Below, piece after piece: positions 34,871 through 45,800 of a stretch of 64,000 nt of DNA. Origin of the DNA: Macrosoma leucophasiata (taxonomy: Eukaryota > Arthropoda > Insecta > Lepidoptera > Hedylidae); the NCBI GenBank assembly GCA_036365455.1, contig JAWQUS010000016.1, positions 11,865,001 to 11,929,000 on the forward strand, written 5' to 3'. The notes under the pieces were generated by a model. That model saw only the letters and a program-made list of their open reading frames with translations. It did not search any database and was not told where the DNA came from. The translations under genes and the position numbers were made by a program. Within the stretch, counting starts at the first letter, position 1; each line of letters starts with the position of its first letter.

Positions 34871-35254
34871 ATTTTATTAGTACATTTAAAAAACCAGATA
34901 TAGGCTTTGAAGAATAGTTAAATAGATAGACAGGGACACCCGTTCGGGATTTTGTGCCATAAAGGAACAAACATTGATACTTTGACTGATGAGCACATTA
35001 CCCTCCTCCACGTTCCGCAGTCAGGTAAATAAAACAAACATGTGGTTATAGAAAATTCTTTTAATCAGTACTATATATAAAGTAATGTAACAACGGAATC
35101 TAAAAGCTGATACTGACATTGATTAAAAAATATCATTTTGATAGATTCACAAAGTTTAAGACAAAATGCAACAGGACTTGCATCTCATAATAATATATAA
35201 ATGGGCATACGACTTTGTTCTGGTAATTAATGTATAAAAAAAACTGAAGGAACC

Positions 35255-35435
35255 CTTGTACGGCCTTGTAATTTCCGGCGCAGAGGCATAGCACCTTAGG
35301 CCTCAGGAGTGGTAACGTATCTGCATTTTGACCTCGGTCTTTGTGTAAAGTGTCTATAGGCTGCAGTCATCACTTAACATCAATGTAAACTGCATGCATG
35401 TTTGCCACTTCCATTACATAAAAAAATATATATCC
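35255..35435 (+). repeat. SINE-like dispersed repeat, copy 3
   Basis: TACGGCCTTGTAATTTCCGG, CACCTTAGGCCTCAGGAGTG and TCTATAGGCTGCAGTCATCA match copy 1 closely. The 3' end is CATTACATAAAAAA, as in copy 1, suggesting a common A-rich terminus. Confidence 0.6.
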
Positions 35436-37400
35436 ACTACTTATCACATAACATATCTGCAATCACCACGATCGTGGCTCACAATCACCACTGTCTGTAT
35501 CACAGATTTGAGACCACTAGTGTCAGCTAATTGTATTTGTAGATAAAAATATATAAATTGGACTCATAATTGAGTAGAAAAGCAACTGGAGCCTACAAGA
35601 TATATGCAATAACCTTCGAATAAATATGTCATATGTATAAGCTACCTTTCTATGTCTTACGATAATTGTATTTTGCTCTGATTTTATCTTTAATTATGGC
35701 CTTTTAGCTATGGTAAAACTTATGCTCTACGAATAAAAATGAATACAAATGTAATTCAACAAACATACAATCGTCGCTTCAATTTTGGTTTAATTTACGC
35801 AAACAAACTAACTGCATTAAAAAAAGTTAGATTTACAAGTCCAAGTGCCTCTAACACTCAGATATTCATGTATTTCCTTGATATAAGTAGCATACGCTAC
35901 GAATAATAATGTAAAAAAGTGTAACTAAGCCAGAAAAAATGTTTTAACTGATGTGGTGGGCGGGACTTAACGGTTATGAACTTATGGTCCACCGCAGCGC
36001 ATCCGGCAATTGGACGTTTCATTGCCACTCGGCGAAATGATCTTGTCGCAACTAATTGAACGCCAACATGTTAAATCTGACTCTCCAAAAAGTTTTTCAC
36101 ACTCTTCGAGTAAAACAGCCTGCGGAGAGCCTATCGCCTATAAGATTTTGTAAATCAGCGATTTTTCTGTTTCGTTTTCGATCTTTTTCAGGCGTTTTAT
36201 CTTCAACTTTGCTGCTTATATTTTTGCACAAGTCTTGCTGTTTAGTTTTGATTTACAACTGAAACAACATAATTACGCAATATTTTTAAATGATCTAATA
36301 TAACAAATGTTAACGTTTGTATGTTTAAATAACAATGACGCAATTACGCAACGGATAGATCAATTAAGAAACTATGTTATTTATTTAAACATAAGGCGGA
36401 CTTAATGCCACAGGGCATTCTCTACCAGTCAACCTTTAGGTAGTGGGATAATGATAGTAGGGGTGCAATTATAAAAAACTATATGGACAGTAGGAATAGT
36501 ATTTGTTAGAAACAAAAACATTATAAATTATATTTAACTATCAATACAAAAATAAAATATATTAGATAAAATGATTATATTTACGTATCATAAATAATAT
36601 AAACATAACTCATACAATATATAGAAAATATACACATTATACATATATATAAAACATGCAAACATGCATAGCACGACAGAAAGTTAAAACTAAGACAACG
36701 ATTCCAGGAAGTAACTATAGAGCTTTCGTTTGAATGAAAATTTAGAGGGAGACTATCGAATATCAAGGGGCAGCGTGTTCCAGAGCTTAATCGCAGATAA
36801 TACCCAGCAATAGTCTTCAAATATCAAAAACTAGTATGACTATCTAAATCATTGTCACCAGCTAGTACAGTAAGATCTCTATAAGTAGAACCCAAAGGGA
36901 AGTTCGAGTAATAGAGTTTTTGATGGATTTCATCTTAAAGAGGTCTACAGTACAATTTTTATGTTGCTATCCGAAAATGCAAGAGCAACAGGTATATACT
37001 ACACATGATATACGTATATTTTTCGAAACACATTATCACATGTCATGTTATACAGGCAGTAATTGTGTCTGGACTATACATACTATGACGACCAAATTAA
37101 TTCCTTTTCTCATTTTCATTTTGGAAAATGCGGTCGTTGGGAAAATGGAGGAATTTGTGACTAATTATTTTTTCCATATTAATGTAATAGTTTCGTTTCC
37201 TTTATATTTCGTCTTTTTGATCATTATAAGAGTGACCTAGGCAGTTTAAAAAAAAATACGATGTAAGAGTGCTCTCCGGGAGCCTAATTATATGAAATAT
37301 ATGAATAAACTGACTGGTATTTACTCCTAACTGCATACATAATGCAAAAAAACAAGATATATAAGTAACTCTTAACACTGAATTAAGAACAAGTTCCACG
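35436..37400. other. Intergenic, one repeat fragment
   Basis: AT-rich with no gene recognised. The block 36391-36460 (AAGGCGGACTTAATGCCACA, GGCATTCTCTACCAGTCAAC) is a second copy of the repeat in eRF3 intron 1. Confidence 0.45.
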
Positions 37401-37689
37401 TTGGGCCCGCACCTGGTACACTATATCAAGAGAAAGAGAAAAATACGTAGAATCATGGAAAAATACCTAAAAAAAATATATTTGAGTCCTTGTTTTTTTG
37501 TCGAAAACATTAAATTTGTATAATTTTTGTATGACAACAAAATGTCAACTTAACGCTACTGCGACATTATTTATTTTGAAATATACTCACGACAGTTAAT
37601 TGAAGGTATAATAAATTATTTGAATAGCTGGAAATTATTTAGTATTTCATGCTTCTTCTATCAATGTTGTATAGAAGGTGCGGGCCCAA
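37401..37689. mobile_element. Miniature element with TTGGGCCCGCACCT termini, copy 1
   Basis: The left TTGGGCCCGCACCT and right AGGTGCGGGCCCAA are perfect inverted repeats of 14 bp enclosing 261 bp of AT-rich sequence. The interior matches 62407-62694 (AAATATACTCACGACAGTTA, TTTAGTATTTCATGCTTCT). Confidence 0.75.
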
Positions 37690-39990
37690 GATCCATACAT
37701 TAAGGTACGTCTCCTTTATAAATATTTATAAAAATAATTTACCTCTCCTAAATTTTTTGCAATGCTGCACATTGCTAAAAATTGCTTGCATGGATGCATA
37801 GGAGACATTTTCGATGGGATGGGATGTTCTCTCTGTTACACAAAACTAACATTTAATATTCGTATGGTTGCTGAAAAAAAATTATTATTATTAACACGAT
37901 TTTCATTCGGGCATTTAATATCAATATATATCAATTAAGGTATTGCGATTGTGAAAACTTTTATATTTTCCATATTTCAAGTTACATGGATAATTTACAA
38001 TAAAATATCACAATCCATCTATTATTTCACTTTATCGTGACAAGTAGGTTAGTAGAAAATCGTATAATATCACAAAATTAAAACCACTAAAAATAATTAG
38101 GATTTAAAAAAAACTGGATCAGTTAGACAAAAAATCAATAAAATGCTGTGCGGAAATTTTGAGAGTACTGATATGGCAAGATATATTATTGGATATATGA
38201 TTGGAGTATGATATACACTAGCCAAATGTTTGTTTAAGTCTGCTCCAGTCACATCATGCGACATGGTAAGATCAATCATTTTGGTTTAATATACGCAAGA
38301 TTAATCTGTAAAAATAGTTTTATTTCAATAAGGATCATTCAGTCAATAAAAGGCTTGATCTTTCTCCGACAATTTTGTTTTTAGTTCATGTCACCCGGCA
38401 TCTTAATTTTATTTTTTATCTATTAGAAGCCTATGCAATCAATTTCAGAAAGCTGTAATAGAAGTTAATAAAATTTTATTTAAATTGGAATTAACCATTT
38501 TGCTTTCTCTTTTTATGGTATTTTTTCTACAGTAAGAGATTTTCACGAAATATATTTTTCCATATTTGAATTTTTCAGTTCATATTACCTGTATGTTCAT
38601 ATTTTATATTTTTGATTACATATTCATCTGTGCGCTATTAATAAGTATCACGTAAGATAATGTAAGAGTAACCAAAATATAGCAGATATTTAAGAACAAA
38701 TAAACGCCTTTCTTCTTCAACATTTGAATATATTTAAAATAAACAATTTAAAAACTTGGGTAAACGGGATAATCCATTCTATAAATATGTACATTACATA
38801 TAAAATACCTCTGCTTAAGCTGCCTGCAAAATGTTATTGCACTTCACTGTTGGTATAGTAAGTGTAGACAATCTTTGTATATTGCTTCTGTCACACAAGC
38901 CAGAGTGTTTCTTATTTGCTGGCTGAAATATAGACATATTGAAACAATTAAATTTACATGATAAAGTAATTAAAATAATAACCAGTAGAAGAATAACACT
39001 AACTGACTTCCATTTCTCATTGTTACTCTACGTTCAAAACTATTTATAAAATTTTATATTTATTAAATTTATCAGAAAAATGGATGGAATTGTATATTCA
39101 CGTAATCTAGTCACATTCTTGGGTCCTATTGAAATAGCTTTCTTCAAAATGAAGTGAACAGATAAACCATTCTTTCTGTCTACTATTAATATTTTCGATC
39201 CCTATTGCATCAAGTTACATTTTCTTAAAGACTTCATTAATTGGAAACCTTAAAAATAAACAAATCAAATAGCAATTTTCATTAATACCTGGTATCGATA
39301 AAGTTACAAGTGCTACAACAAAAACACACCACTAGCGAAATGTCATACTTTTTACCTAAACCAACAATAATGGAAACATTGAAAATACAGATGTTATTTA
39401 TCAATATGATGCTATATATATGGATTATGTGTAAATATATTTCCTTTGAAAAGGTATTCTTCAGCCACAATCACAAAATTATCCAGCTATCGCATGAATA
39501 CCGGCTACAAACCTGTAGAGTCAATTAAGGTTGACTTTTGTTTTTTTTGCTCCCACACTGCATTGTACAACATATTGGCATCTTGTATAATAATTCCTGC
39601 ACTTATAAGTCAATATTTCATGTATTTCCCTTAAATAACACACAAATTTAAAAAAAGTACGTAGAAGTAAGTAGAGCACTTGACATCGAATGTACCACAA
39701 ACATCATAACACAAAATGGCTACTAGGCACCCGAACAAAAAATGGCATAGAGAAGTGTTAACGACTGTGACATTGAAAATAAACAAACATAGTGTCGTCT
39801 CTTTATCTATAGTAAATTTTTACATTAACTAGAAAGAGATCAAATCTTATTATCTTTTTTTATAGAAATATTTCTGATATATGTATAAATAAAATTTTGT
39901 ATAGATCATAAGAGCACTTCCGTGTAATTATCAGCTCAATGGGTAGGACACGCTCTCAGAACGAGTTTGTAAGAGGAGCCTCTTTTTCGT
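37690..39990. other. Intergenic, no gene recognised
   Basis: Strongly AT-rich. The segment just after the miniature element (CATACATTAAGGTACGTCTC) resembles the flank of its sister copy at 62699. The short frames at 39282-39634 look random. Confidence 0.5.
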
Positions 39991-39999
39991 ACTGAGCCA

Positions 40000-40332
40000 G
40001 TACTTTGTCCCACTTCAAATTACGTGAGGCGATAACGTAACGCGAGGCGGCGAAGTGATTTGACGCGGCAGTGCATTTGAAGTAACATGACAAATTTTGT
40101 CGCGACTTTTGTCATGTTGCTTGTTACTTCAAATGAGACCGCCGACGCGGCGCGGCGGCGAAGTGATTTGAAGTGTTGCGGTGCATTTGAAGTAACATGA
40201 CAAAATTTGTCGCGACACAAAATTTGTACTGGCTCTTACAAAGTGTGTCTGACTCACATTTTGTAAGGGACAGGACAAATTTTGTCTTGCGATACATTTG
40301 AAGATTTTGAAGTGACAGAATGGATTTGTTTG
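40000..40332. repeat. Tandemly duplicated miniature-element-like block at the copia insertion site
   Basis: GGCGGCGAAGTGATTTGA followed by GTGCATTTGAAGTAACATGA and CAAAATTTGTCGCGAC appears twice, at about 40047-40106 and 40156-40217. CCAGTAC (39989) and GTACTGG (40228) are an outer inverted pair. The copia element inserted at its right edge. Confidence 0.5.
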
Positions 40333-40493
40333 TGTTGAGGTTCGTGTTTTAATGAAAAATAATTGTTTATTAATTTTCACAAGATCGATTTTATTCGTAA
40401 CTAAGACGTAAAAATTCAACAAAACTGTATATGACAATGACATTATATTTTAAAAACAATTAAAAATAAATCGACGTCCAAACTCCTTTAACA
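40333..40493 (-). repeat. Copia 3' LTR
   Basis: 161 bp, starting TGTT and ending AACA on the - strand, identical to 50505-50665. It contains AATAAA on the - strand. The gag-pol stop codon overlaps its first bases. An adjacent polypurine tract reads AAAAGGGAGGA on the - strand (40494-40504). Confidence 0.95.
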
Positions 40494-41848
40494 TCCTCCC
40501 TTTTGGACTAGCCCTATATTTGCTGATATAATTGCCATTCTTGGCCTATGTAGAGCTTTAGTCAGGATGTCAGCCAGTTGGAATTCCGTTGGCACATATT
40601 CTACGCATATATCGCCATTCGTCACAAGTTCCCTGATATAGAAATGTCTTATAGCAATATGCTTGATGCGTCTATGCATATCAGGATTTTGGGAAATTCT
40701 GATGGCAGCTATGTTATCAACCTTAAGCTTGGGTACTTCTTTCAGGCTTGATATTTCACCGAATAATCTCTTAAGCCATACAATTTCTCTTGCTGCTTCA
40801 CTAGATGCCACTAATTCAGCTTCAGTGCTCGATATAGCAACACAGGTCTGTTTTCGACTACACCAGGATATAGCAGCTCCTGAGTACATACATATGATGC
40901 CAGACGTCGAACGTCCTGTTGTCATATCTCCTGCGTGATCTGAGTCGCTGTAGCATTCTAAAATGCCTGTCTTGTAGCCTTTCTTATAAATGATGCTCGA
41001 GTCTAAAGTTCCTTTTACATATCTTAGAATACGCTTGACTTTGACAACGTCATCTTTTGTAGGTTTATCCAGAACTCTGGATACCACACTCACAGCGTAA
41101 GCTAGGTCTGGTCTACTTCCTACCATTAAGTAAGCCAAGGCTCCCACAGCTTCTCTATAAGGAAAAGAGTGTACCTCTTCAGTACCATTTTCAGATTCTG
41201 TAGGTCCATCTTTTATTATTGGTGTTGATACGGGCTTACAGTCCGTCATTCCAAAGCGATCTATGACTTTGGATGCATAGTGCTTTTGTGATAATCTCAC
41301 GCCATCTTCCTTTTTGTCAATCTCGAGACTTAAAAAGTATGTAAGTGGCTTTGCAGTTATCTTGAACCTTCTCTTCAGCTCTAAAATAAATTTATCTGAG
41401 TCCTTAGGGTTCTTACTTGCTACAAGTCCGTCGTCAACATAGAGAGCCAATATAATTTTATTGCTACTAGTGTTCCTTGTGAACAAGCATGGATCATTAT
41501 CACATTGATTAAATCCAATACTTTTCAAATAATCTACTATGCATCGGTTCCAACATCTAGGTGCTTGTTTTAATCCATAGAGGCTTCTCTTTAGTTTACA
41601 AACTTTACCTGTGCCATCACTATAGCCTTCCGGCTGTTTCATATAAATTTCCTCATTCAACGTACCGTTAAGAAAGGCTGTAGAAACATCGAATTGAGTT
41701 AAATTTAGACCTTCATTTGCAGCAATGCTCAATACTGATCTTATTGTAGTCATTTTGGCCACTGGACTAAATGTCTCCTCATAATCTATTCCTTTCTTCT
41801 GTGTGTATCCTCGAGCAACAAGCCGAGCTTTGAATTTGTCTAGAGATC

Positions 41849-42544
41849 TGTTGAAGACTACTTGTGTTCGTTCTTGATTACAATGAAACTCTTCAGAAGG
41901 TTGTAGTAGAATATATTTTTACACAAAAAACAGCACAATTTATACAAAAAAGGAAAATTAGAAAAACCAATAAAATAACAGATAAATAATTAACAACCAA
42001 TAGGATTTTAGATAATTGATAATGCTATCTCAATTTATGTCTCTTTTCCGGCACGTGTCGATTTATCGGTCAAGGTCAGCGCGGGAGCAATGCGCGCATG
42101 CGTGATACGTTCGAAGTTCGGTGAACTCCAGTGCGCATGCGCCAGTCGCCGGTATAAGTATGTGCGGCGCTCGCTGGCTCGCTCTTTCGCTCGGGGCTCG
42201 CAAGATGAACGCACGCGTCGCGAAAGCTCGCCGGCTGACGACGCGTGCCGAAGATGTAGACTGAAGCGGAGACTGATGTGGCTATGAGTTCAAGCTGGAT
42301 CTGAAGTCGTGCGGTGAGTATTGAAGTGGAGACGTCGAAGACTGAAGATGTTAGAGCGTGGTTGCAGATGAAGAGCTCTAACAGCTCTTTTCAGAGCTAC
42401 CATCCTGTCTCTGTCGAACGTCATCTGTACAGCATATAGTTCTTTTGAGAACTTTCCTGTCTCTTGTGCGTCAATGCGTGCTGTACTGAAACAGTTCTTT
42501 TAGGAACTATTTCGTCACCGTTTCTACTGTTAGTGGCTGCTACA
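41849..42544 (-). repeat. Gypsy 3' LTR with three spaced palindromes
   Basis: 696 bp, TG...CA ends. It contains three 16-bp near-palindromes (AGCTCTTTTCAGAGCT at 42383, AGTTCTTTTGAGAACT at 42438, AGTTCTTTTAGGAACT at 42493) exactly 55 bp apart. An open stretch of 65 codons on the + strand (42090-42287) is present in both LTRs and is probably fortuitous. Confidence 0.95.
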
Positions 42545-42556
42545 GTAACCCCCCTC
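42545..42556 (-). promoter_or_regulatory. Gypsy polypurine tract
   Basis: On the - strand the sequence just before the 3' LTR is TTGAGGGGGGTTAC, a purine-rich tract in the position where plus-strand DNA synthesis is primed. Confidence 0.6.
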
Positions 42557-45500
42557 AAGTGAAACGTACCGGCAGTTTGACAGCTCGGCCTCGACTTGTC
42601 ACTCGGTGAGTCGATTGCTGTGATGTGCTCGAAGTGTTCGGTAACAGATCTTGAGGTATAGGTATAAGGTTTTTAGGTAAAGGTAAAAGGTTTTCAGGTA
42701 AAGGTATGTGGTTCTGAGGTAAAGGTTTTTGAGGTAAGTGGACTTGTGGTAAAGGTAAGTTTTCAGTGTCTTCCACAACATAGGCAGGCTTGAGTCTGTC
42801 GATAGATATGTTGGTTTGACGCTCGGGTAACTGGATCGTAAACACTTTGTCTGTGCGATTTACGACCTTGTAGGGACCTTCATAGGGTGTTTGAAGCGGT
42901 GTGCGTATCGCGTCGACTCTAATAAACACATGACTGCAGGTATGTAGGTCTTGATGAACGAAAATGTGTTTATTGTTTCGTGCGTTACGTTGTTGCGGTC
43001 GATTTTGCGCGATGATTTCTCGTAGGTTTTGCACGTAGCCGTAGTCCATTGATGTAGGCGTGGTCGATGTGCTTGCCTCGAAGAAATCGCTGGGTAGACG
43101 TAGGTTATGTCCGTAGGTTAATTCGGCGGCGCTTACGTCACTATCGGAGCGGAGAGCGGCGCGTAAACCGAACATTACGGTCGGCAGTGTTTGATTCCAG
43201 GAACTTCGCGCGTCTGATAATTTGGCGCGTAAAGATGATTTTAGCGTGCGATGCCATCTTTCGACGATTCCGTTGCTCTGCGGGTGATACGGAGTTGTTC
43301 GTATTCTGTTTACTCCCATTATTTTCATTAGGTTTGTAAACAAATTACTCTCGAATTGTCTTCCTTGATCCGTAGTTATTGTTGTAGGGCATCCAAATCG
43401 ACAAATCCAATTGTTGTATATAACTTCGGCGACTGTTTCGGCGGTAATATCGGTAGTAGGTATAGCTTCGGGCCATCGGGTGTGTCGGTCGATCATTGTT
43501 ACTAGGTAGCGATGTCCTTGAGCGGTCGTAGGTAGCGGTCCTACGATGTCGGCGTGAATGTGAGTGAATCGCTCGGTTGGCGGGAAAGTTCCGATCTCGC
43601 TATGGGTGTGACGATGTATTTTGCTTTTCTGGCAATTTATACATTGCTTCGTCCACGTTCCGATGTCGTTGTTCATTGCCGGCCAAAAGTATTTTCTCGT
43701 AATAAGTTTCCGTGTTGTTCTTGTTCCGGGATGACTTATGTTGTGTATACTGTTGAATACTTCTTGGCGATATTCGGTAGGTATGTACGGTCGCACGTAT
43801 GTAGTGGAGGTGTCGCAGTATAGTTCGATGTTGGTATTTGGTATACTGATTTTTTTAATGCATAGGTTTGGTTGTTGCATTAATTGTTGGATGCTCGGAT
43901 CTTTTTCTTGTGATTTTGCAATCTCTTCGTAGTTGATGGATGATGGACAGGATATGGCTTCGATGCGGCTGAGAGCGTCGGCACAAACGTTTTCTGATCC
44001 GGATACGTGTCTGATATCCGTGGTGAATTCGCTGATGAAGAGTAGTTGTCGCGTTCGCCGTGGCGTCTCGGTGTTACTCTGCGTTTTGTTCATCGCGAAT
44101 GTCAGTGGTTTGTGGTCGGTGAAAATGATGAGTGGTCGCCCTTCGAAGATTTTACGGAAGTGAGTAACTGCCATATGTATAGCTAGTAACTCGCGATCGT
44201 AGGTAGAGTACTTCTGTTGCGCATCGGAAAATTTCTTCGAAAAATATCCAAGTGGTTGCCATGTGTTGTTTATGTATTGTTGAAGAACTGCTCCTGCGGC
44301 CTTGTCTGAGGCGTCGCTGAATATTGCGAGAGTGGCGTGGTGAGACGGGTGAGCGAGTAAAGCTGCGTTACTGATGCTGACTTTACATGCGTCAAATGCT
44401 TGATTCGCGGCGTCGGTCCACTCGATGACTGTCTTATCGCGCTTCTTTGCATCGTGTAGGTATGCGTTCAGCGGAGCTTGTAATAAAGCGGCGTTAGGTA
44501 TGTGATCGCGATAGAAGTTCAGCATGCCGAGGAAGCGTCGTAGTTCTTCGATTGTCTTTGGCTTGGTGTATTTAAGGATGGCTTCGACCTTTTCTTCAGG
44601 TGGTTTGATGCCTTCGTTTGACACGATGTAGCCGAGGAATTTGACTTGCGGCTGACCGAGAACACACTTGGCGGGATTGATTGTGATGCCGTTTTCTTCC
44701 AATCGTGACAGTACGGTGTTGAGGTGCTCTCGGTGTTCCGTTTCATTGGTTGAGGCGATCAGGACGTCGTCGATAAACGGGAAAACGTAGTCGAGTCCAC
44801 GCAGTACTTCGTGTATATATCGTTGAAAAGTTTGGCCTGCGTTCTTCAAGCCGGGACACATGCGTGGGAATTCGAATAAACCGAATGGTGTAATGATAGC
44901 GGTTTTTTCGATATCTTGCTCTCGGACTATGATCTGGGCATATGCGCGGTTCAGGTCAATTGTCGAAAATACGTTTTTTCCGGAGAGGTGGTAGGTGAAG
45001 TCCTTGATTCTGGGAACTGGGTAGCGATCGGGTGTTGTAATCGTATTGAGGCGGCGATAGTCACCACACACTCGTATATCTCCATTTTTCTTCGGTACTA
45101 TATGTAGTGGTGATGACCATGGGCTCTTGCTGGGACGACATAGACCTTGTTGCATCATGTTCTCAAATTCTTTTCGAACGGTTTCGTATCGATGCGGAGG
45201 TATCGGACGGGCACGGCAGTGTACTGGTTGTCCGGTGGTTTCGATGTAGTGCTCGACGTTGATTTTCGAATTCAGATTCATTGAAGTGAGTCGCGTAGTG
45301 CCAGGGTATTTCGCAAGTATGTCATGGTAGGACTCGCGGATGTCGATACTGCGTATTGTAGGTATGTTTGTAGACATTAGTGGAGCGGCGACTTGTAGGT
45401 TTGTGACGCCATCAATCAATCTTCGATGTTTGATGTCTACGATCAATTGATGGTGGTTGAGGAAGTCGGCTCCAAGTATCGGTTTCGACACGTCGGCGAT

Positions 45501-45800
45501 GATGAATTTCCATTTGTATGGTCGTCGTAAATTCAGGTCAAGTTCGAGCGTTTTCTCTCCGTAGGTATTTATCGTTGTGTTGTTTGCTGCGTATAACTTG
45601 AATGGGAGCGGCGTTGGTGTCTGGCCTTGCTTCCTTGGTAGCACGGATATGTTAGCCCCAGTGTCTACCAAGAAGGAGTAATTCGTCTTCCGGTCACGGA
45701 CGAATAGGCGGTATGATGAGTTGGGAACGCCGGTATCCGCCTCTGCCAGCGTTCGTTCTAGTTTTCCGACTGTTGCTTGTAGGTACATGGTGTAGTGCAT
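42555..45800 (-). CDS. Gypsy Pol polyprotein (protease, RT, RNase H, integrase)
   Basis: An open frame of 1081 codons. Domains in order: aspartic protease (LVDTGANIS, about residue 45); reverse transcriptase (WSSPLHIVPKKNGDIRVCGDY at about 225-245; FIDDVLIAS, the YxDD-equivalent box); RNase H (FSDASDKAAG, YDRELLAIH, TDHKPL); integrase zinc region (HNISHPGTRT...CINCQK) and catalytic D, D, E (HADIVGP, TDQGRQF, GIVERWH). The C-terminus has a Leu/Pro-rich seven-residue repeat (LPLPENL, LPLPKNL, IPIPQDL). It overlaps the end of Gag by 43 nt in a different frame (a -1 relation), so Pol is probably made by ribosomal frameshifting. No disabling change is seen. Confidence 0.95.
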   Translation of the reverse strand: MHYTMYLQATVGKLERTLAEADTGVPNSSYRLFVRDRKTNYSFLVDTGANISVLPRKQGQTPTPLPFKLYAANNTTINTYGEKTLELDLNLRRPYKWKFIIADVSKPILGADFLNHHQLIVDIKHRRLIDGVTNLQVAAPLMSTNIPTIRSIDIRESYHDILAKYPGTTRLTSMNLNSKINVEHYIETTGQPVHCRARPIPPHRYETVRKEFENMMQQGLCRPSKSPWSSPLHIVPKKNGDIRVCGDYRRLNTITTPDRYPVPRIKDFTYHLSGKNVFSTIDLNRAYAQIIVREQDIEKTAIITPFGLFEFPRMCPGLKNAGQTFQRYIHEVLRGLDYVFPFIDDVLIASTNETEHREHLNTVLSRLEENGITINPAKCVLGQPQVKFLGYIVSNEGIKPPEEKVEAILKYTKPKTIEELRRFLGMLNFYRDHIPNAALLQAPLNAYLHDAKKRDKTVIEWTDAANQAFDACKVSISNAALLAHPSHHATLAIFSDASDKAAGAVLQQYINNTWQPLGYFSKKFSDAQQKYSTYDRELLAIHMAVTHFRKIFEGRPLIIFTDHKPLTFAMNKTQSNTETPRRTRQLLFISEFTTDIRHVSGSENVCADALSRIEAISCPSSINYEEIAKSQEKDPSIQQLMQQPNLCIKKISIPNTNIELYCDTSTTYVRPYIPTEYRQEVFNSIHNISHPGTRTTRKLITRKYFWPAMNNDIGTWTKQCINCQKSKIHRHTHSEIGTFPPTERFTHIHADIVGPLPTTAQGHRYLVTMIDRHTRWPEAIPTTDITAETVAEVIYNNWICRFGCPTTITTDQGRQFESNLFTNLMKIMGVNRIRTTPYHPQSNGIVERWHRTLKSSLRAKLSDARSSWNQTLPTVMFGLRAALRSDSDVSAAELTYGHNLRLPSDFFEASTSTTPTSMDYGYVQNLREIIAQNRPQQRNARNNKHIFVHQDLHTCSHVFIRVDAIRTPLQTPYEGPYKVVNRTDKVFTIQLPERQTNISIDRLKPAYVVEDTENLPLPQVHLPQKPLPQNHIPLPENLLPLPKNLIPIPQDLLPNTSSTSQQSTHRVTSRGRAVKLPVRFT
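42640..42765 (-). repeat. Minisatellite encoding the Leu/Pro heptads of gypsy Pol
   Basis: AGGTAAAGGTA-type units of 21 bp, and multiples with small changes, repeat on the + strand. On the coding strand they give seven-residue Leu/Pro units. Being a multiple of three, the repeat preserves the frame. Confidence 0.7.

Noticed and set aside
42090..42287. 65-codon frame on the + strand present twice
   Set aside because: It lies antisense within both gypsy LTRs, so the duplication reflects the LTRs, not a conserved small gene.
43067..43339. Frames on the + strand within 42900-46850
   Set aside because: They are antisense shadows of gypsy gag and pol.
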